Origin: Desulfoferula sp040751985
Lineage (GTDB): Bacteria; Desulfobacterota; Desulfarculia; Desulfarculales; Desulfarculaceae
Direction of reading: 5' to 3'
Assembly (NCBI GenBank): GCA_040751985.1
Contig: JBFMFU010000047.1
Span: 248,001 to 312,000 of the forward strand
DNA length: 64,000 nt
The stretch's first letter is position 1. Every line of letters starts with the position of its first letter. The position numbers and the translations under genes are program-made. The notes under the pieces were generated by a model. It saw only the letters and a program-made list of their open reading frames with translations. It did not search any database and was not told the origin of the DNA. Below are positions 8,643 to 17,432 of the stretch, in pieces.

Positions 8643-9332
8643 CTACAGATAGTTCTCCAGCTCGGCGGTGTTTTTTATCTCGGCCGGGTCGCTCAGCTCC
8701 CGCTCGATCTTGCCTTCCTTCATGATGTAGATGCGGTCGGCCAGGCGGGAGACAACCGACAGGTTCTGCTCCACGATGATGCTGGAGACCTTCGCCTTCA
8801 TGCCGCTCAAAATGCGGAAGATGTCCTGGATGACGATGGCCGCCAGGCCCTCGGTAGGCTCGTCGATCAACAGCAGCTTGGGCTCGCCCACCAGGGCCCG
8901 CCCGATGAGCAGTATCTCCCGCTGGCCGCCGGAGAGGCCGCCGGCCTTGTTGTTCATGAACTCCTGGAACTTGGGATACAGGCCCACCACCCGCTCCACG
9001 GCCTGGGGCAGCGGCTCGCCGGAGGCGTAGGCGGCCAGCTCGATGTTGCCCTTGACGGTCAGGTCGCTGAAGACCTTCTTGTCCTGGGCCACGTAGCGCA
9101 CGCCCCGGCGGGCCACCTGCTCCGGGGCCAGGGCGCTGATGCTGCGGCGTTCCAGGTCGATCTCGCCCCGGGTGGGCTTCAGAAATCCGGCGATGGTCTT
9201 GAGCAGGGTGGTCTTGCCGGCGCCGTTGCGCCCTACCACGAAAACCATCTCGCCCTGCTGGAGCTGGATGGAAACGTCGTGCAGGACCTTGGCGTGGCCG
9301 TAGGCAACGTCGATGGAGTTGACTGCTAACAC
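8643..9332 (-). CDS. livF: Liv-type ABC transporter ATPase LivF (system 1)
   Basis: About 229 residues from the GTG at 9332. This start overlaps the livG stop and has GGGAAGGG about 10 nt upstream; an earlier GTG at 9359 would add nine non-homologous residues. Walker A is GRNGAGKTT, the signature is LSGGQRE, and Walker B is LLLIDEPTEGLA. The LivF-specific RYVAQDKKVFSDLTV segment is present. One of the two cytoplasmic ATPases of the transporter. Confidence 0.92.
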   Translation of the reverse strand: MLAVNSIDVAYGHAKVLHDVSIQLQQGEMVFVVGRNGAGKTTLLKTIAGFLKPTRGEIDLERRSISALAPEQVARRGVRYVAQDKKVFSDLTVKGNIELAAYASGEPLPQAVERVVGLYPKFQEFMNNKAGGLSGGQREILLIGRALVGEPKLLLIDEPTEGLAAIVIQDIFRILSGMKAKVSSIIVEQNLSVVSRLADRIYIMKEGKIERELSDPAEIKNTAELENYL

Positions 9333-10090
9333 GCGTTGGTATCCCTTCCCCAGTAGCACTCCCGCACATTGGGGTCGCCGAGCACCGCCCCGGGTTCGCC
9401 CTCGCAGATCAGGCTGCCCTCGTTCATGACGCTCAGGCGCTCAACCAAATCGGTAATCTTGGAAATCTTGTGTTCAATGATCACCAGGGTGAAGTTGTTT
9501 TTTACTTCATGCAGCAGCTGTAGCACCTCGCCGATCTCGTGGTCGCTCAGGCCGGCCAGGGGCTCGTCCAGCAAGAGCAGCTTGGGCTGCAGGGACAGGG
9601 CGATGGCGATCTCCAGCATGCGCTTATCGCCGTAGGACAGCTCCGAGGTCAGCGAGGCGGCCTTGTCCTGCAGGCGTACCGTCTCCAGGGCCTGGCGGCA
9701 GTCCTCCAGGATGGAGGCCTCGCGGGCGGGCTTGAAGAAGAAGGTGGCCAGGCTGGGTCCCTTGTGCCGGCGCTGGAAGCTGGAGAGCACCAGGTTCTCC
9801 CACACGCTCAGGGAGTTGAACACCGAAACCAGCTGAAAGGTGCGGGCCATGCCCATGTCCACCCGCGCGTGCGGCGGCTGGTCGGTCACGTCCTGGCCCA
9901 GGAACTCCACGCTGCCGGCGCTGGGCCGGAAATAGCCCGAGAGCAGGTTGAACAGGGTGGTCTTGCCCGAGCCGTTGGGGCCGATGACCCCGGCCACCTG
10001 CCCCTCGGGCACCTGGAAGTTCACCCCGTTGACCGCGACCAGACCGCCGAAGCTCTTGCGCAGGTTGCTGGTGGCTATCAGGTTGGGCAT
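9326..10090 (-). CDS. livG: Liv-type ABC transporter ATPase LivG (system 1)
   Basis: 254 residues from the ATG at 10090. Walker A is GPNGSGKTT. The signature is degenerate (ELSYGDKRMLEIA in place of LSGGQ), as is normal for LivG, and Walker B is LLLLDEPLAGL. The ribosome site is weak (AAAAGA). It is separated from the binding-protein gene by a strong hairpin, which probably lets the binding protein be made in excess. It overlaps livF by 7 nt. Confidence 0.93.
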   Translation of the reverse strand: MPNLIATSNLRKSFGGLVAVNGVNFQVPEGQVAGVIGPNGSGKTTLFNLLSGYFRPSAGSVEFLGQDVTDQPPHARVDMGMARTFQLVSVFNSLSVWENLVLSSFQRRHKGPSLATFFFKPAREASILEDCRQALETVRLQDKAASLTSELSYGDKRMLEIAIALSLQPKLLLLDEPLAGLSDHEIGEVLQLLHEVKNNFTLVIIEHKISKITDLVERLSVMNEGSLICEGEPGAVLGDPNVRECYWGRDTNAC

Positions 10091-10151
10091 ATAGCGGGTC
10101 TTTTCTATAATTTTACGGGCTTGGCCATCGCGTGCGCCAATTAGGTTGAAT

Positions 10152-10180
10152 CCCGGGAGCCGGAGGGCCCGGCTCCCGGG
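10152..10180 (-). promoter_or_regulatory. Intercistronic hairpin between binding-protein gene and livG
   Basis: Perfect 12-bp stem (CCCGGGAGCCGG at 10152-10163 and its complement at 10169-10180) with a 5-nt loop and no T run after it. Such hairpins after binding-protein genes usually stabilise the upstream mRNA or attenuate downstream transcription. Role inferred. Confidence 0.6.
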
Positions 10181-10194
10181 TAGCACATGCCGGC

Positions 10195-11442
10195 TTACCA
10201 GCCCAGGCTCTTGACCGTGGGCAGGAAAGCGTCGCCAGAGTAAACGTCGATGATCTTGCCGTAGTCCCACTTGTTGGGCCGCTTGTCGGCGGGCAGCCCG
10301 GTGATGATCCAGGCGTTGTACTTGTAGCGGGGCCTGCCGTCCACGCGCCACTTGGCCGGACCCTTGGCGGTGACGAAGTTGGGGTTCTTCATCAGGGCCT
10401 CGTACATCTTCTTGGGATCCGTGGAGCCAGACAGCTGTATGGCCCGGAGGATCTCCTTGGAGCCGTAGTAGGCGGTCATCACGTAGGGGTCGGGCGGCTC
10501 GCCGAACTTGGCCTGGTACTTCTTGGTGAACTCGGCGGTGAGCTTGACCACCTCCTGGTCCGAGAAGCCCTTCATGTCATGGTACCACCAGATCTGGCAG
10601 TCCAGACCGGCCAGGACCTCGGGCGGGATGCCCTTGGCCATCAGGGAGATGATCCAGTTGACGAACAGCTTGGTCTTCTTCTTCAGACCCATCTCGCCGG
10701 CCTGCTTCAGGGCGGTGATCATGTCATTGCCCCAGTGGCCGAAGCAGATGACATCCGGCTTGAACTCCATGCACTTGATCAGGTAGGGAGTCATGTCCGC
10801 CGAACCCACCGGCGACCAGACCACGGTGTACTTGACGTTTTTGTGCTGCTTGAGCACCGCCTCGGCGCCGGCCCAGGCGAACTTGCCGTAGGCGTAGTCG
10901 GGCATGAAGAATACGACCCGCTTGGCCTTGAGCTTCTCGATCACGTAGCCGGCCGCGCCGCGGCCCACCATGCCGTTGTCGCCCAACACGGCCAGGGAAT
11001 AGGGAGCCTTGACCTTCTTCTCGAAGTAGGAGTCCGGCACGCCGTTGGTGGTCATCAGGAAGAAGCCCAGCTTCTTGGCCTCGCCGTTGAGGGCCAGCGA
11101 GACGTGGGCGAAGGTGCCGCCTTGGATGATCTTGACGCCCTGGGTCTTGGCCAGCTCGGCCACGCGGCGGATGGCCACGCCGGGCTTGGTCTCGTCGTCG
11201 CGCTCGATGACCTCGATCTTCATCATCTTGCCGCCGACCTTGACGCCGCCGGCAGCATTGGCCTCGGCAAAGGCCATCTTGGCCACCTCAAGCTGTTTGG
11301 GGCCCAGCACCGAGCCGGGTCCGGTGATGGAGTACATCACCCCGATCTTGACCGTGTCCGCGGCCAAGACCGAGCCGGCCCCGAAGCCCATCAAGGCGAC
11401 CAGCAACCCCAAAAACACGATTAAGCATGCGCCCTTACGCAT
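10195..11442 (-). CDS. Liv-type ABC transporter periplasmic substrate-binding protein (system 1)
   Basis: 415 residues. A signal peptide (1-27, cleavage after GSVLA) is followed by a two-lobed Peripla_BP_6 fold beginning DTVKIGVMYSITGPGS, with DDETKPGVAIRRVAEL typical of the first lobe. The ATG at 11442 has GGGAGGGA close upstream. It is the first gene of the leftward transporter-hydroxylase operon. Ligand not determinable from sequence; the context suggests the hydroxylase substrate. Confidence 0.92.
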   Translation of the reverse strand: MRKGACLIVFLGLLVALMGFGAGSVLAADTVKIGVMYSITGPGSVLGPKQLEVAKMAFAEANAAGGVKVGGKMMKIEVIERDDETKPGVAIRRVAELAKTQGVKIIQGGTFAHVSLALNGEAKKLGFFLMTTNGVPDSYFEKKVKAPYSLAVLGDNGMVGRGAAGYVIEKLKAKRVVFFMPDYAYGKFAWAGAEAVLKQHKNVKYTVVWSPVGSADMTPYLIKCMEFKPDVICFGHWGNDMITALKQAGEMGLKKKTKLFVNWIISLMAKGIPPEVLAGLDCQIWWYHDMKGFSDQEVVKLTAEFTKKYQAKFGEPPDPYVMTAYYGSKEILRAIQLSGSTDPKKMYEALMKNPNFVTAKGPAKWRVDGRPRYKYNAWIITGLPADKRPNKWDYGKIIDVYSGDAFLPTVKSLGW

Positions 11443-11588
11443 ATTCCCTCCCTCTCCTGATTGTTTGCGTTACGGTCTGTCTGGCACTCTCCTTTGGACG
11501 GAATCGATCGCTCTCTGAACCCCTTTTAGAGCCTCCGACTCCGCGCGTGGCTTGGCTTGACTTTTAAACGATGCTTAAGTTAATTTTG

Positions 11589-11617
11589 TTTTATCATTTG
11601 CTTAAACTCAAGGTCAA
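11589..11617 (-). promoter_or_regulatory. Candidate promoter of the transporter-hydroxylase operon
   Basis: On the minus strand TTGACC (11612-11617), a 17-nt spacer and ATAAAA (11589-11594), in a locally AT-rich stretch about 145 nt upstream of the binding-protein start. The -35 is good and the -10 only fair. Confidence 0.35.
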
Positions 11618-11688
11618 GCCCTTTGTAATCGATTTGGGGCACTGATATAGTCTTCGGCCATAATCAGGAGCGGCGGAGGTTTTTGTAA

Positions 11689-12846
11689 ATGTTTCAATCG
11701 CTTAGCTGGAAGACTCCAGAGTGGGTGCATTTCGGGTTCGACACCGCCCGCCTGGTGGGGCCCGAGGCCAAGCGCATGGGCGCGGGCAAGGTGATGCTGC
11801 TCTCCGGCCCCAACGTGGCCAAGAGCGGCCTCATGGAGCCCATATTCGCCTCGCTCAGGGAGGCCGGCCTGGCTTACGAGCATTTCGACCGCGTGGAGGA
11901 GGAGCCCTCCATCGCCAACTTCTACGACGCCCTGGCCGTGGCCAAGACCGGCGACTTTGAGGTCTACGTGGGCGTGGGCGGCGGCAGCGCCCTGGACATG
12001 GCCAAGATGGTGGCCGCCCTGATGGGCAACGATATGAAGCTGGAGGACGCCTTCGGCGTGGACCTGGTGCCCAAGAAGGGCCGGCCCTCCATCATGGTGG
12101 TCACCACCGCCGGCACCGGTTCGGAGGCCACCCGCATCTCGGTGTTCACGGACAAAAAGGCCCAGACCAAGCGGGTGGCCAGCTCCTGGAACATCTTGGC
12201 CGACGTGGCCATCGTGGACCCCAAGCTCACCGTGAGCATGCCCCGCAAGGTCACCGCCGACACCGGCATCGACGCCTTCATCCACGCCCTGGAGTCCTAC
12301 ATCGCGGTCAAAGCCAACCCCCTCACCGAGGAGTTTTCCCTCAAATCGCTTAGCCTCTGCGTCGACAACCTGGGGCCGGCGGTGGCCAACGGCAAGAACC
12401 TGAGCGCGCGCTACAACATGTCCCTGGCCAGCCTCTTGGCGGGCATCACCCTGAACAACGCCGGCGTGGGCGTGCTGCACGCCTTCAGCTTCCCCATCGG
12501 CCGGGAGTGCCGGCTCACCCACGGGCCGGCCCTGACCGCGGTGCTGCCGGAGACCATGCGCTTGGTCTCCCTGGCCTGCCCGGACAAGTTCCGCCAGGTG
12601 GCCGAGATATTCGGGATCGACACCCAAGGGATGGACCCCTTCGCGGCCTGCGAGGCGGCGGTGGAGGCCATGACCACCCTGATCGATCTCTTGGGCCTGC
12701 CCAGCAACCTGACCCAGGCCGGCGCCGACCGCGGCCGCATCGACGACTGGGCCAAGGCCTCCTTTGCCAACCGCCGCCTTCTGGACAACACGCCGCGCGA
12801 CCTGTCCGAGGAGGACCTGCGCCTGATCCTGGAAAGGTCTTTCTAA
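11689..12846 (+). CDS. Iron-containing (group III) alcohol dehydrogenase
   Basis: 385 residues, normal length. The NAD(P) motif GGGSALDMAK (98-106) and the iron ligands Asp195, His199, His264 and His278 are all in place (GIDAFIHALE, VLHAF, THGPA), with the canonical 14-residue spacing of the last two. The second His found four residues after His264 in FucO-type enzymes is Phe268 here, which may alter substrate choice. It oxidises an alcohol or reduces an aldehyde in the cytoplasm. It is divergent from the transporter-hydroxylase operon and stands alone. No clear ribosome site beyond GGAGG about 8 nt upstream. Confidence 0.9.
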   Translation: MFQSLSWKTPEWVHFGFDTARLVGPEAKRMGAGKVMLLSGPNVAKSGLMEPIFASLREAGLAYEHFDRVEEEPSIANFYDALAVAKTGDFEVYVGVGGGSALDMAKMVAALMGNDMKLEDAFGVDLVPKKGRPSIMVVTTAGTGSEATRISVFTDKKAQTKRVASSWNILADVAIVDPKLTVSMPRKVTADTGIDAFIHALESYIAVKANPLTEEFSLKSLSLCVDNLGPAVANGKNLSARYNMSLASLLAGITLNNAGVGVLHAFSFPIGRECRLTHGPALTAVLPETMRLVSLACPDKFRQVAEIFGIDTQGMDPFAACEAAVEAMTTLIDLLGLPSNLTQAGADRGRIDDWAKASFANRRLLDNTPRDLSEEDLRLILERSF

Positions 12847-13092
12847 ATCCCGGCTGCAAAATTTCTGGCCAGCCTCCGGCAGGGGGCTGGCCCACGTTTG
12901 GGCGGCAATCATTGTTAAGCCGGGGTTCACGGCCGGCGCGGCCACGGCCGCAGCGCCCCTCATCAAGCTCATGCAGGGCGTGCCGGGTGTGGAGGTGCGG
13001 GGGCGGGCCGTGGACCGCTCTTTCTAGGCGGCCGGCTGGCCGGAGCCTGTTATATTTGGGGGCATGAGCCGCATTGGCTGGAGCCACCGCAG
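12847..13092. other. Intergenic region with a coding-like remnant
   Basis: On the plus strand, one frame running to a TAG at 13025 reads smoothly with biased codons (VKPGFTAGAATAAAPLIKL and on to VDRSF) but has no credible start and a length of only about 60 codons. It may be the end of a decayed gene. I do not recognise it. Confidence 0.25.
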
Positions 13093-15228
13093 ATGAAGTT
13101 TCACCGGCAGGACCGCTCCCCTGAAAGCGAAGCCGTAGAGTTCCACATGGACCTCTACGAGGGCCTGCCCTGGGCCCAGAAGCCCGCGCCGGAGGAGGCG
13201 GGCTGGGGCCGGGGCTGGCGCATCCGCAGCCTGCTGCTGGGCCTCTTGGTGGCCGGCCTGGCCCTGCGCCTGGTGTTCATGGGCCTCAGCCTGGAGCACC
13301 TGCCGGTCACCACCGACGAGGCCATCGTGGTGCTGCAGTCCAAGCAGATCGCCGGGGGCGACCGCCCTCTGTTCCTCATGGCCCAGCCCTACCAGCTCCC
13401 CCTGGGCGGCTATCTCATGTCCCCGGTGGTGCAGTGGACCCCGCGCACCACCCTGGGGGCCAGGGGCCTGTCCCTGGGCGTGGGCCTGGCCACCTTCCTG
13501 GGCCTCTGGCTGCTCATCCTCAGGCTGGCCCCCCCGGCCCAGGCCTGGCCGGCCCTGCTGCTGGTGGCCTTTCCGCCAGCCTATCTCTTGCTCTACCAGG
13601 CGGCCTACCCGGTGCCGGCCTACGAGTACATGATGGCCCTGTGGCTGCTGGCGGGCTGGCTGACCTGGCTCATGCGCGGCCGCCGTCTGCTGCCCGCCCT
13701 GGGCCTGGCCGCCGCGGTGGGCCTGACCAGCGGCCTGGGGGTGAGCGTGCACATGCTGGGCCTGCCCCTGTGGGCGGCCCTGGCCCTGGCGGCAGTGTTT
13801 ATGGGCGGCTGGCGGCGGGCGCCGCTGGCGGCGCTGGCCCTGGCCCTGGGCCTGGCCGTGGGGCTGTTGCCCTATCTGCTGGCCCACTGGCAGCACCCCG
13901 ACGCCTCGGGCACGGTGGCCGGCACCATCCCCCTGGCTCGGGCCTTCCAGCCAGACAAGTTCGCGGGGCTCCACCACGCCCTGGCCGGGGTGCTGGGCGC
14001 CTTCAGCCCCACGGTGCCCGACCTTTACGGACTGGTCTCCCTGGCCCAGTGGCCTAGGTTCGTTTTCCCGGCCGGGTTCCTGGTGCTGCTGGTCAGCGCC
14101 GGGGCGCTGTGCCTGCGCGGCCTGCGGCGGGGGACCGGCGATGAGTCCTGGTCCAAGACCGTCTTTCTGGCCGCCTACGCCGCCGCGCCTTGGGCAACCG
14201 CCTTTGCCTTCCTGGTCAACGAGCGCGCCGACTCCGCGCAGCACCGCTATTTGCTGGCCCTGGCCTGGTGCCTGCCCTTCCTGCTGGTTCCGCTCTGCCT
14301 GGCGGCCCGCCGCCGCCTGCGCCTGGTCTGCGGGGTGCTGGCCGCGGCCCTGGCCCTGTTCAACCTGCTCACCGCGGTGCTGCTGATGAACGCCTGGACC
14401 AAGCCCGGCTTTGCCGAGCGGGACGGCCAAATGCCCGACCTGGCCCAGGTCCTGGCCTTTATGCGCCAGGAGAAGATCACCCACTGCTTCGCGGCCCACT
14501 GGACCTCCTACCGCCTCACCTTTCTCACCGACGAGAAGATTATCTGCAGCCAGCCCTGGAACGAACGCTTCCGCCAATGGCCCATTCCCTACAAGGACCA
14601 GGTGGCTCGCGACCCCCGGGCGGCCTATGTGCTGACCTCGCCGGACTCCTTCGACGCCGCCCTATTCGCCCAGGACATGGCCGGCCGGAACATCACCTAC
14701 CGCCAGACCCAGGCCGGCCGCTACACGGTCTTCGATCGCTTTATCCAGGGAACCAGCCCCAGGGAACGCCGGATCGCACCGGCGCACATCATCCCGGCGG
14801 TCAGCCACAATCCGGCCCAGGCCGCCTGGCTCATGGACGGCGACCCCACCACCATGTGGAAGAGCGGCCAGGTGCAGCAAAAGGGCATGTGGCTGGAGCT
14901 GCGCCTGCCGCGGCTTCTATACCTGACCCGGCTGACTCTGCACTACCACGACTTCCCCCACGACCGGGCCCAGGCCCTCAAGCTGTCCTTTCGCCAGGAC
15001 GGCAAGTGGCAAAGCATCAAGGAACATATTCCGGAGCAGCTGCAGGTTTTCGAGTTTCACAACCATTTGCCCCTTTACGGAGAGATGCTGCAGACTATAC
15101 GCTTTGCACCGGTGGTTACCGACGCCCTGCGCCTGGAAATCGTCTCCCCTCTGCCGGGAAGGTATTGGGGCATAGCCGAGGTGGAGCTGTTCTGCGACAC
15201 CCGCCTGGGCTGCCCGGAAAGAAAATGA
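13093..15228 (+). CDS. Membrane glycosyltransferase (GT39/GT83-like) fused to a C-terminal F5/8 type C (discoidin-like) domain
   Basis: 711 residues. After a cytoplasmic leader, the first membrane segment (about 46-64) is followed by a loop with Asp75-Glu76 (VTTDEA), the acidic pair used by PMT/ArnT-type enzymes, and then about ten more segments to about residue 440. A soluble region follows, and from about 555 to 705 a beta-sandwich resembling a discoidin domain (AWLMDGDPTTMWKSG, MWLELRLPRLLYLTRL, RLEIVSPLPGRYWGIAEVEL). Likely role: transfer of a lipid-linked sugar to a protein or envelope glycan, with the extracellular domain binding glycan. First of three overlapping genes that together could supply the sugar donor. 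Acceptor unknown. Confidence 0.8.
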   Translation: MKFHRQDRSPESEAVEFHMDLYEGLPWAQKPAPEEAGWGRGWRIRSLLLGLLVAGLALRLVFMGLSLEHLPVTTDEAIVVLQSKQIAGGDRPLFLMAQPYQLPLGGYLMSPVVQWTPRTTLGARGLSLGVGLATFLGLWLLILRLAPPAQAWPALLLVAFPPAYLLLYQAAYPVPAYEYMMALWLLAGWLTWLMRGRRLLPALGLAAAVGLTSGLGVSVHMLGLPLWAALALAAVFMGGWRRAPLAALALALGLAVGLLPYLLAHWQHPDASGTVAGTIPLARAFQPDKFAGLHHALAGVLGAFSPTVPDLYGLVSLAQWPRFVFPAGFLVLLVSAGALCLRGLRRGTGDESWSKTVFLAAYAAAPWATAFAFLVNERADSAQHRYLLALAWCLPFLLVPLCLAARRRLRLVCGVLAAALALFNLLTAVLLMNAWTKPGFAERDGQMPDLAQVLAFMRQEKITHCFAAHWTSYRLTFLTDEKIICSQPWNERFRQWPIPYKDQVARDPRAAYVLTSPDSFDAALFAQDMAGRNITYRQTQAGRYTVFDRFIQGTSPRERRIAPAHIIPAVSHNPAQAAWLMDGDPTTMWKSGQVQQKGMWLELRLPRLLYLTRLTLHYHDFPHDRAQALKLSFRQDGKWQSIKEHIPEQLQVFEFHNHLPLYGEMLQTIRFAPVVTDALRLEIVSPLPGRYWGIAEVELFCDTRLGCPERK

Positions 15229-15968
15229 GCTCACTGCACACCAGCGACTTGCACAACCAACCACGCCCGCCGACGACCGCGCCCGCCTCTGAACCAGTGG
15301 CGGACGTGGTGGTGCCGGTGCTCAACGAGGTGGAGATGCTGCCCCGCTTCCTGGCACGGGTGGCGGCCCTGAAACTGCCCCTGCGCCTGATCTGCGTGGA
15401 CAACGGCTCCAGGGACGGCACCCTGGAGCTGCTGCGTGCTCGGCCGGAGATAACCCTGATCGAGCACGGCCGCAACCTGGGCTACGGCCGCTCCCTGGCC
15501 GACGGCCTGCTGGCCTCCCGCGCTGAGCGGGTGGTGATCATCGACGCGGACTGCGAGTACCCTCCCGAGGCCATCCCGGTCCTGCTGGCCGGGCTGGAGC
15601 GGGCGCCGGTGGTCTACGCCAGCCGCTTCCTGGGCGGCCGGGCCCTGGACATGTCGCCCCTGCGCCAGGCCGGCAACCGGCTGCTGACCGCCATCTTCAA
15701 CCTGCTCTACGGCCAACGCCTGACCGACCTCTACACGGGCATGAAGGCCCTGCGCCGGGAGGCCTTCCAGGGCCTGGCCTTCCGCTACGGCGGCTTCGAG
15801 CACGTGGTGGAGCTGGCCGCGGGCCTGGCCCGGAGGGGGCTGGTGCTAGCCGAGGCGCCGGTGGAATACACCCCCCGGCAGACCGGCCGCTCCAAGATGC
15901 GCCATCTGCCCGAGGTGCTCAAGGCCCTGGGGGTTATGCTCAAGCTGCGGGTGGCCGGCCGTGCCTGA
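15225..15968 (+). CDS. Family 2 glycosyltransferase, polyprenyl-phosphate mannose/glucose synthase-like
   Basis: 247 residues. The ATG overlaps the upstream TGA by 4 nt (ATGA). GT2 signatures are VVVPVLNEVEMLPRF, VDNGSRDGT, a DADCEYP metal site, and TGRSKM near the end, which is typical of dolichol- or polyprenyl-phosphate sugar synthases. There is no C-terminal membrane anchor. It likely loads a sugar from a nucleotide onto undecaprenyl phosphate for the membrane enzyme encoded just upstream. Confidence 0.85.
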   Translation: MSSLHTSDLHNQPRPPTTAPASEPVADVVVPVLNEVEMLPRFLARVAALKLPLRLICVDNGSRDGTLELLRARPEITLIEHGRNLGYGRSLADGLLASRAERVVIIDADCEYPPEAIPVLLAGLERAPVVYASRFLGGRALDMSPLRQAGNRLLTAIFNLLYGQRLTDLYTGMKALRREAFQGLAFRYGGFEHVVELAAGLARRGLVLAEAPVEYTPRQTGRSKMRHLPEVLKALGVMLKLRVAGRA

Positions 15969-17400
15969 GCTGGTGGGGCTGATACCCGCGGCCGGCCGGG
16001 GCACCCGGGCCTACCCCTACACCCGCACCATCCCCAAGGGCATGCTCTGGGTCTCGGGCACGCCGCTGCTGGAGCACACCCTGGCCATCCTGCGCGACCA
16101 GGTGGGGGTCAGCCGGGTGTTCATCGTGGTGGGCAGCCACGGCCACATCATTCGCGAGCACTTCGGCGACGGCGAGGGCTTCGGGGTGCCCATCAGCTAC
16201 GTGCAAAACGACCGGGTGGAGCTGGGCCTGGCCCACTCGGTGCGCCTGGCCGGGGCCCACATCACCGGGCCCTTCGTCATGATGCTCTCCGACGAGTACT
16301 ACCAGGACACCAACCACGCGGATCTAGCCGGCCTGTCCCTGGACGGCGCCCTGGGCTACTGCGGGCTCTTGCCCGGGCAGGAGCCGGAGGTGATCAGCCA
16401 GAACTACACGGTGACCCTGGGCCAGGACCGGGTGAGAAGCCTGGTGGAAAAGCCGGCACGGCCCCAGGGCGGCCTCTTGGGCACCGGCACCCTGCTGCTG
16501 TCGCCCCAGGTCTTCACGCTGCTGGAGGCGGGCTTCGCCCGGCCCGGCCCGCCGCCGGACTTCATGGGCCTGCTGGGCTGGGCCGTGCAGCAGGGGCAGG
16601 TGCTCAGGCCCTTCCTGCTGCGGGGGCTCTACGTCAACGTCAACAACGTGGACAGCCTGAACTGGGCCAACTTCCTGGGCCGCACCAAGCGCTTCGCCGA
16701 CGCCTCCCTGAGCCTGATCGTGCAGTGCCAGGGCTACCAGAGCGGCCTGCGCCGGGTGGTGAGCGAGTTCCACGCCCAGGAGCGGGTGGACGAGGTGCTG
16801 GTGGTGACTCCGCCCGGGCTGGCCGAGCCCCTGTGGCTGGCCGGGCTGCCCAAGGCCCGCTGGCTGCCCTGCCCAGGCGGACGGCTGGGCTTCGGCAGCA
16901 TGCTGGCCTACGGCATCGAACAGTCGCGGGGGGACCTGCTGGCCATCGTGGAGGGCGACTACTGCTTCCAGCCCACGGACCTGGCCAAGCTCTTGGCCTA
17001 CATCCCCGACGCGGACCTGGTGCTGGGCACCCGCACCACCCGCCAGCTCATCCAGCAGGGCAGCCGCATGCGCGGCCTGGTGCGCCTGTCCCACATCCTG
17101 CTGGCCAAGCTGGTGGAGTTGCTCTGGCTCGGCCACCGGGTGCGTCTGACCGACGCGGGCTGCACCTACCGCTTGCTCTGGCGGCACTGCTATCAGAAGA
17201 TCAAGGAGCAGGTGCGCAGCGCGGGGCCGGAGTTCGTGCTGGAGATGACCATCGAGACCATGCGCAGCCGCCAGCGCCTGATCGAGGTGCCGGTGAGCTT
17301 CCTGCACCCCAACCCCGACCTGGCCGCGCTATACCAGCACCCCAGCACCTTCCTGCGCATGCTGGCCCTGGTGCTGCGCCGCCGCCTGGGCCTGATGTAG
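15961..17400 (+). CDS. Bifunctional sugar nucleotidyltransferase / family 2 glycosyltransferase fusion
   Basis: 479 residues. Residues 1 to about 240 form an NTP-transferase domain with GLIPAAGRGTRAYPYT and IPKGM, as in glucose-1-phosphate nucleotidylyltransferases. From about 250 a GT2 domain starts (SLSLIVQCQGYQSGLRRVV), with an EGDY metal-site equivalent and RSAGPEFVLEMTIE. The GTG start at 15961 overlaps the previous gene by 8 nt. One protein could thus activate a sugar phosphate and use or pass on the nucleotide sugar. The fusion suggests substrate channelling within the cassette. The sugar is unknown. Confidence 0.82.
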   Translation: MPELVGLIPAAGRGTRAYPYTRTIPKGMLWVSGTPLLEHTLAILRDQVGVSRVFIVVGSHGHIIREHFGDGEGFGVPISYVQNDRVELGLAHSVRLAGAHITGPFVMMLSDEYYQDTNHADLAGLSLDGALGYCGLLPGQEPEVISQNYTVTLGQDRVRSLVEKPARPQGGLLGTGTLLLSPQVFTLLEAGFARPGPPPDFMGLLGWAVQQGQVLRPFLLRGLYVNVNNVDSLNWANFLGRTKRFADASLSLIVQCQGYQSGLRRVVSEFHAQERVDEVLVVTPPGLAEPLWLAGLPKARWLPCPGGRLGFGSMLAYGIEQSRGDLLAIVEGDYCFQPTDLAKLLAYIPDADLVLGTRTTRQLIQQGSRMRGLVRLSHILLAKLVELLWLGHRVRLTDAGCTYRLLWRHCYQKIKEQVRSAGPEFVLEMTIETMRSRQRLIEVPVSFLHPNPDLAALYQHPSTFLRMLALVLRRRLGLM

Positions 17401-17432
17401 CCGCCGGGAGCCGGCGCGGCCGGCGCGCCTCG

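Noticed and set aside
11482..11497. Sigma-54 promoter upstream of the iron alcohol dehydrogenase (TGGCAC followed by TTTGG)
   Set aside because: The GG-to-GC spacing is wrong and the -12 GC is missing.
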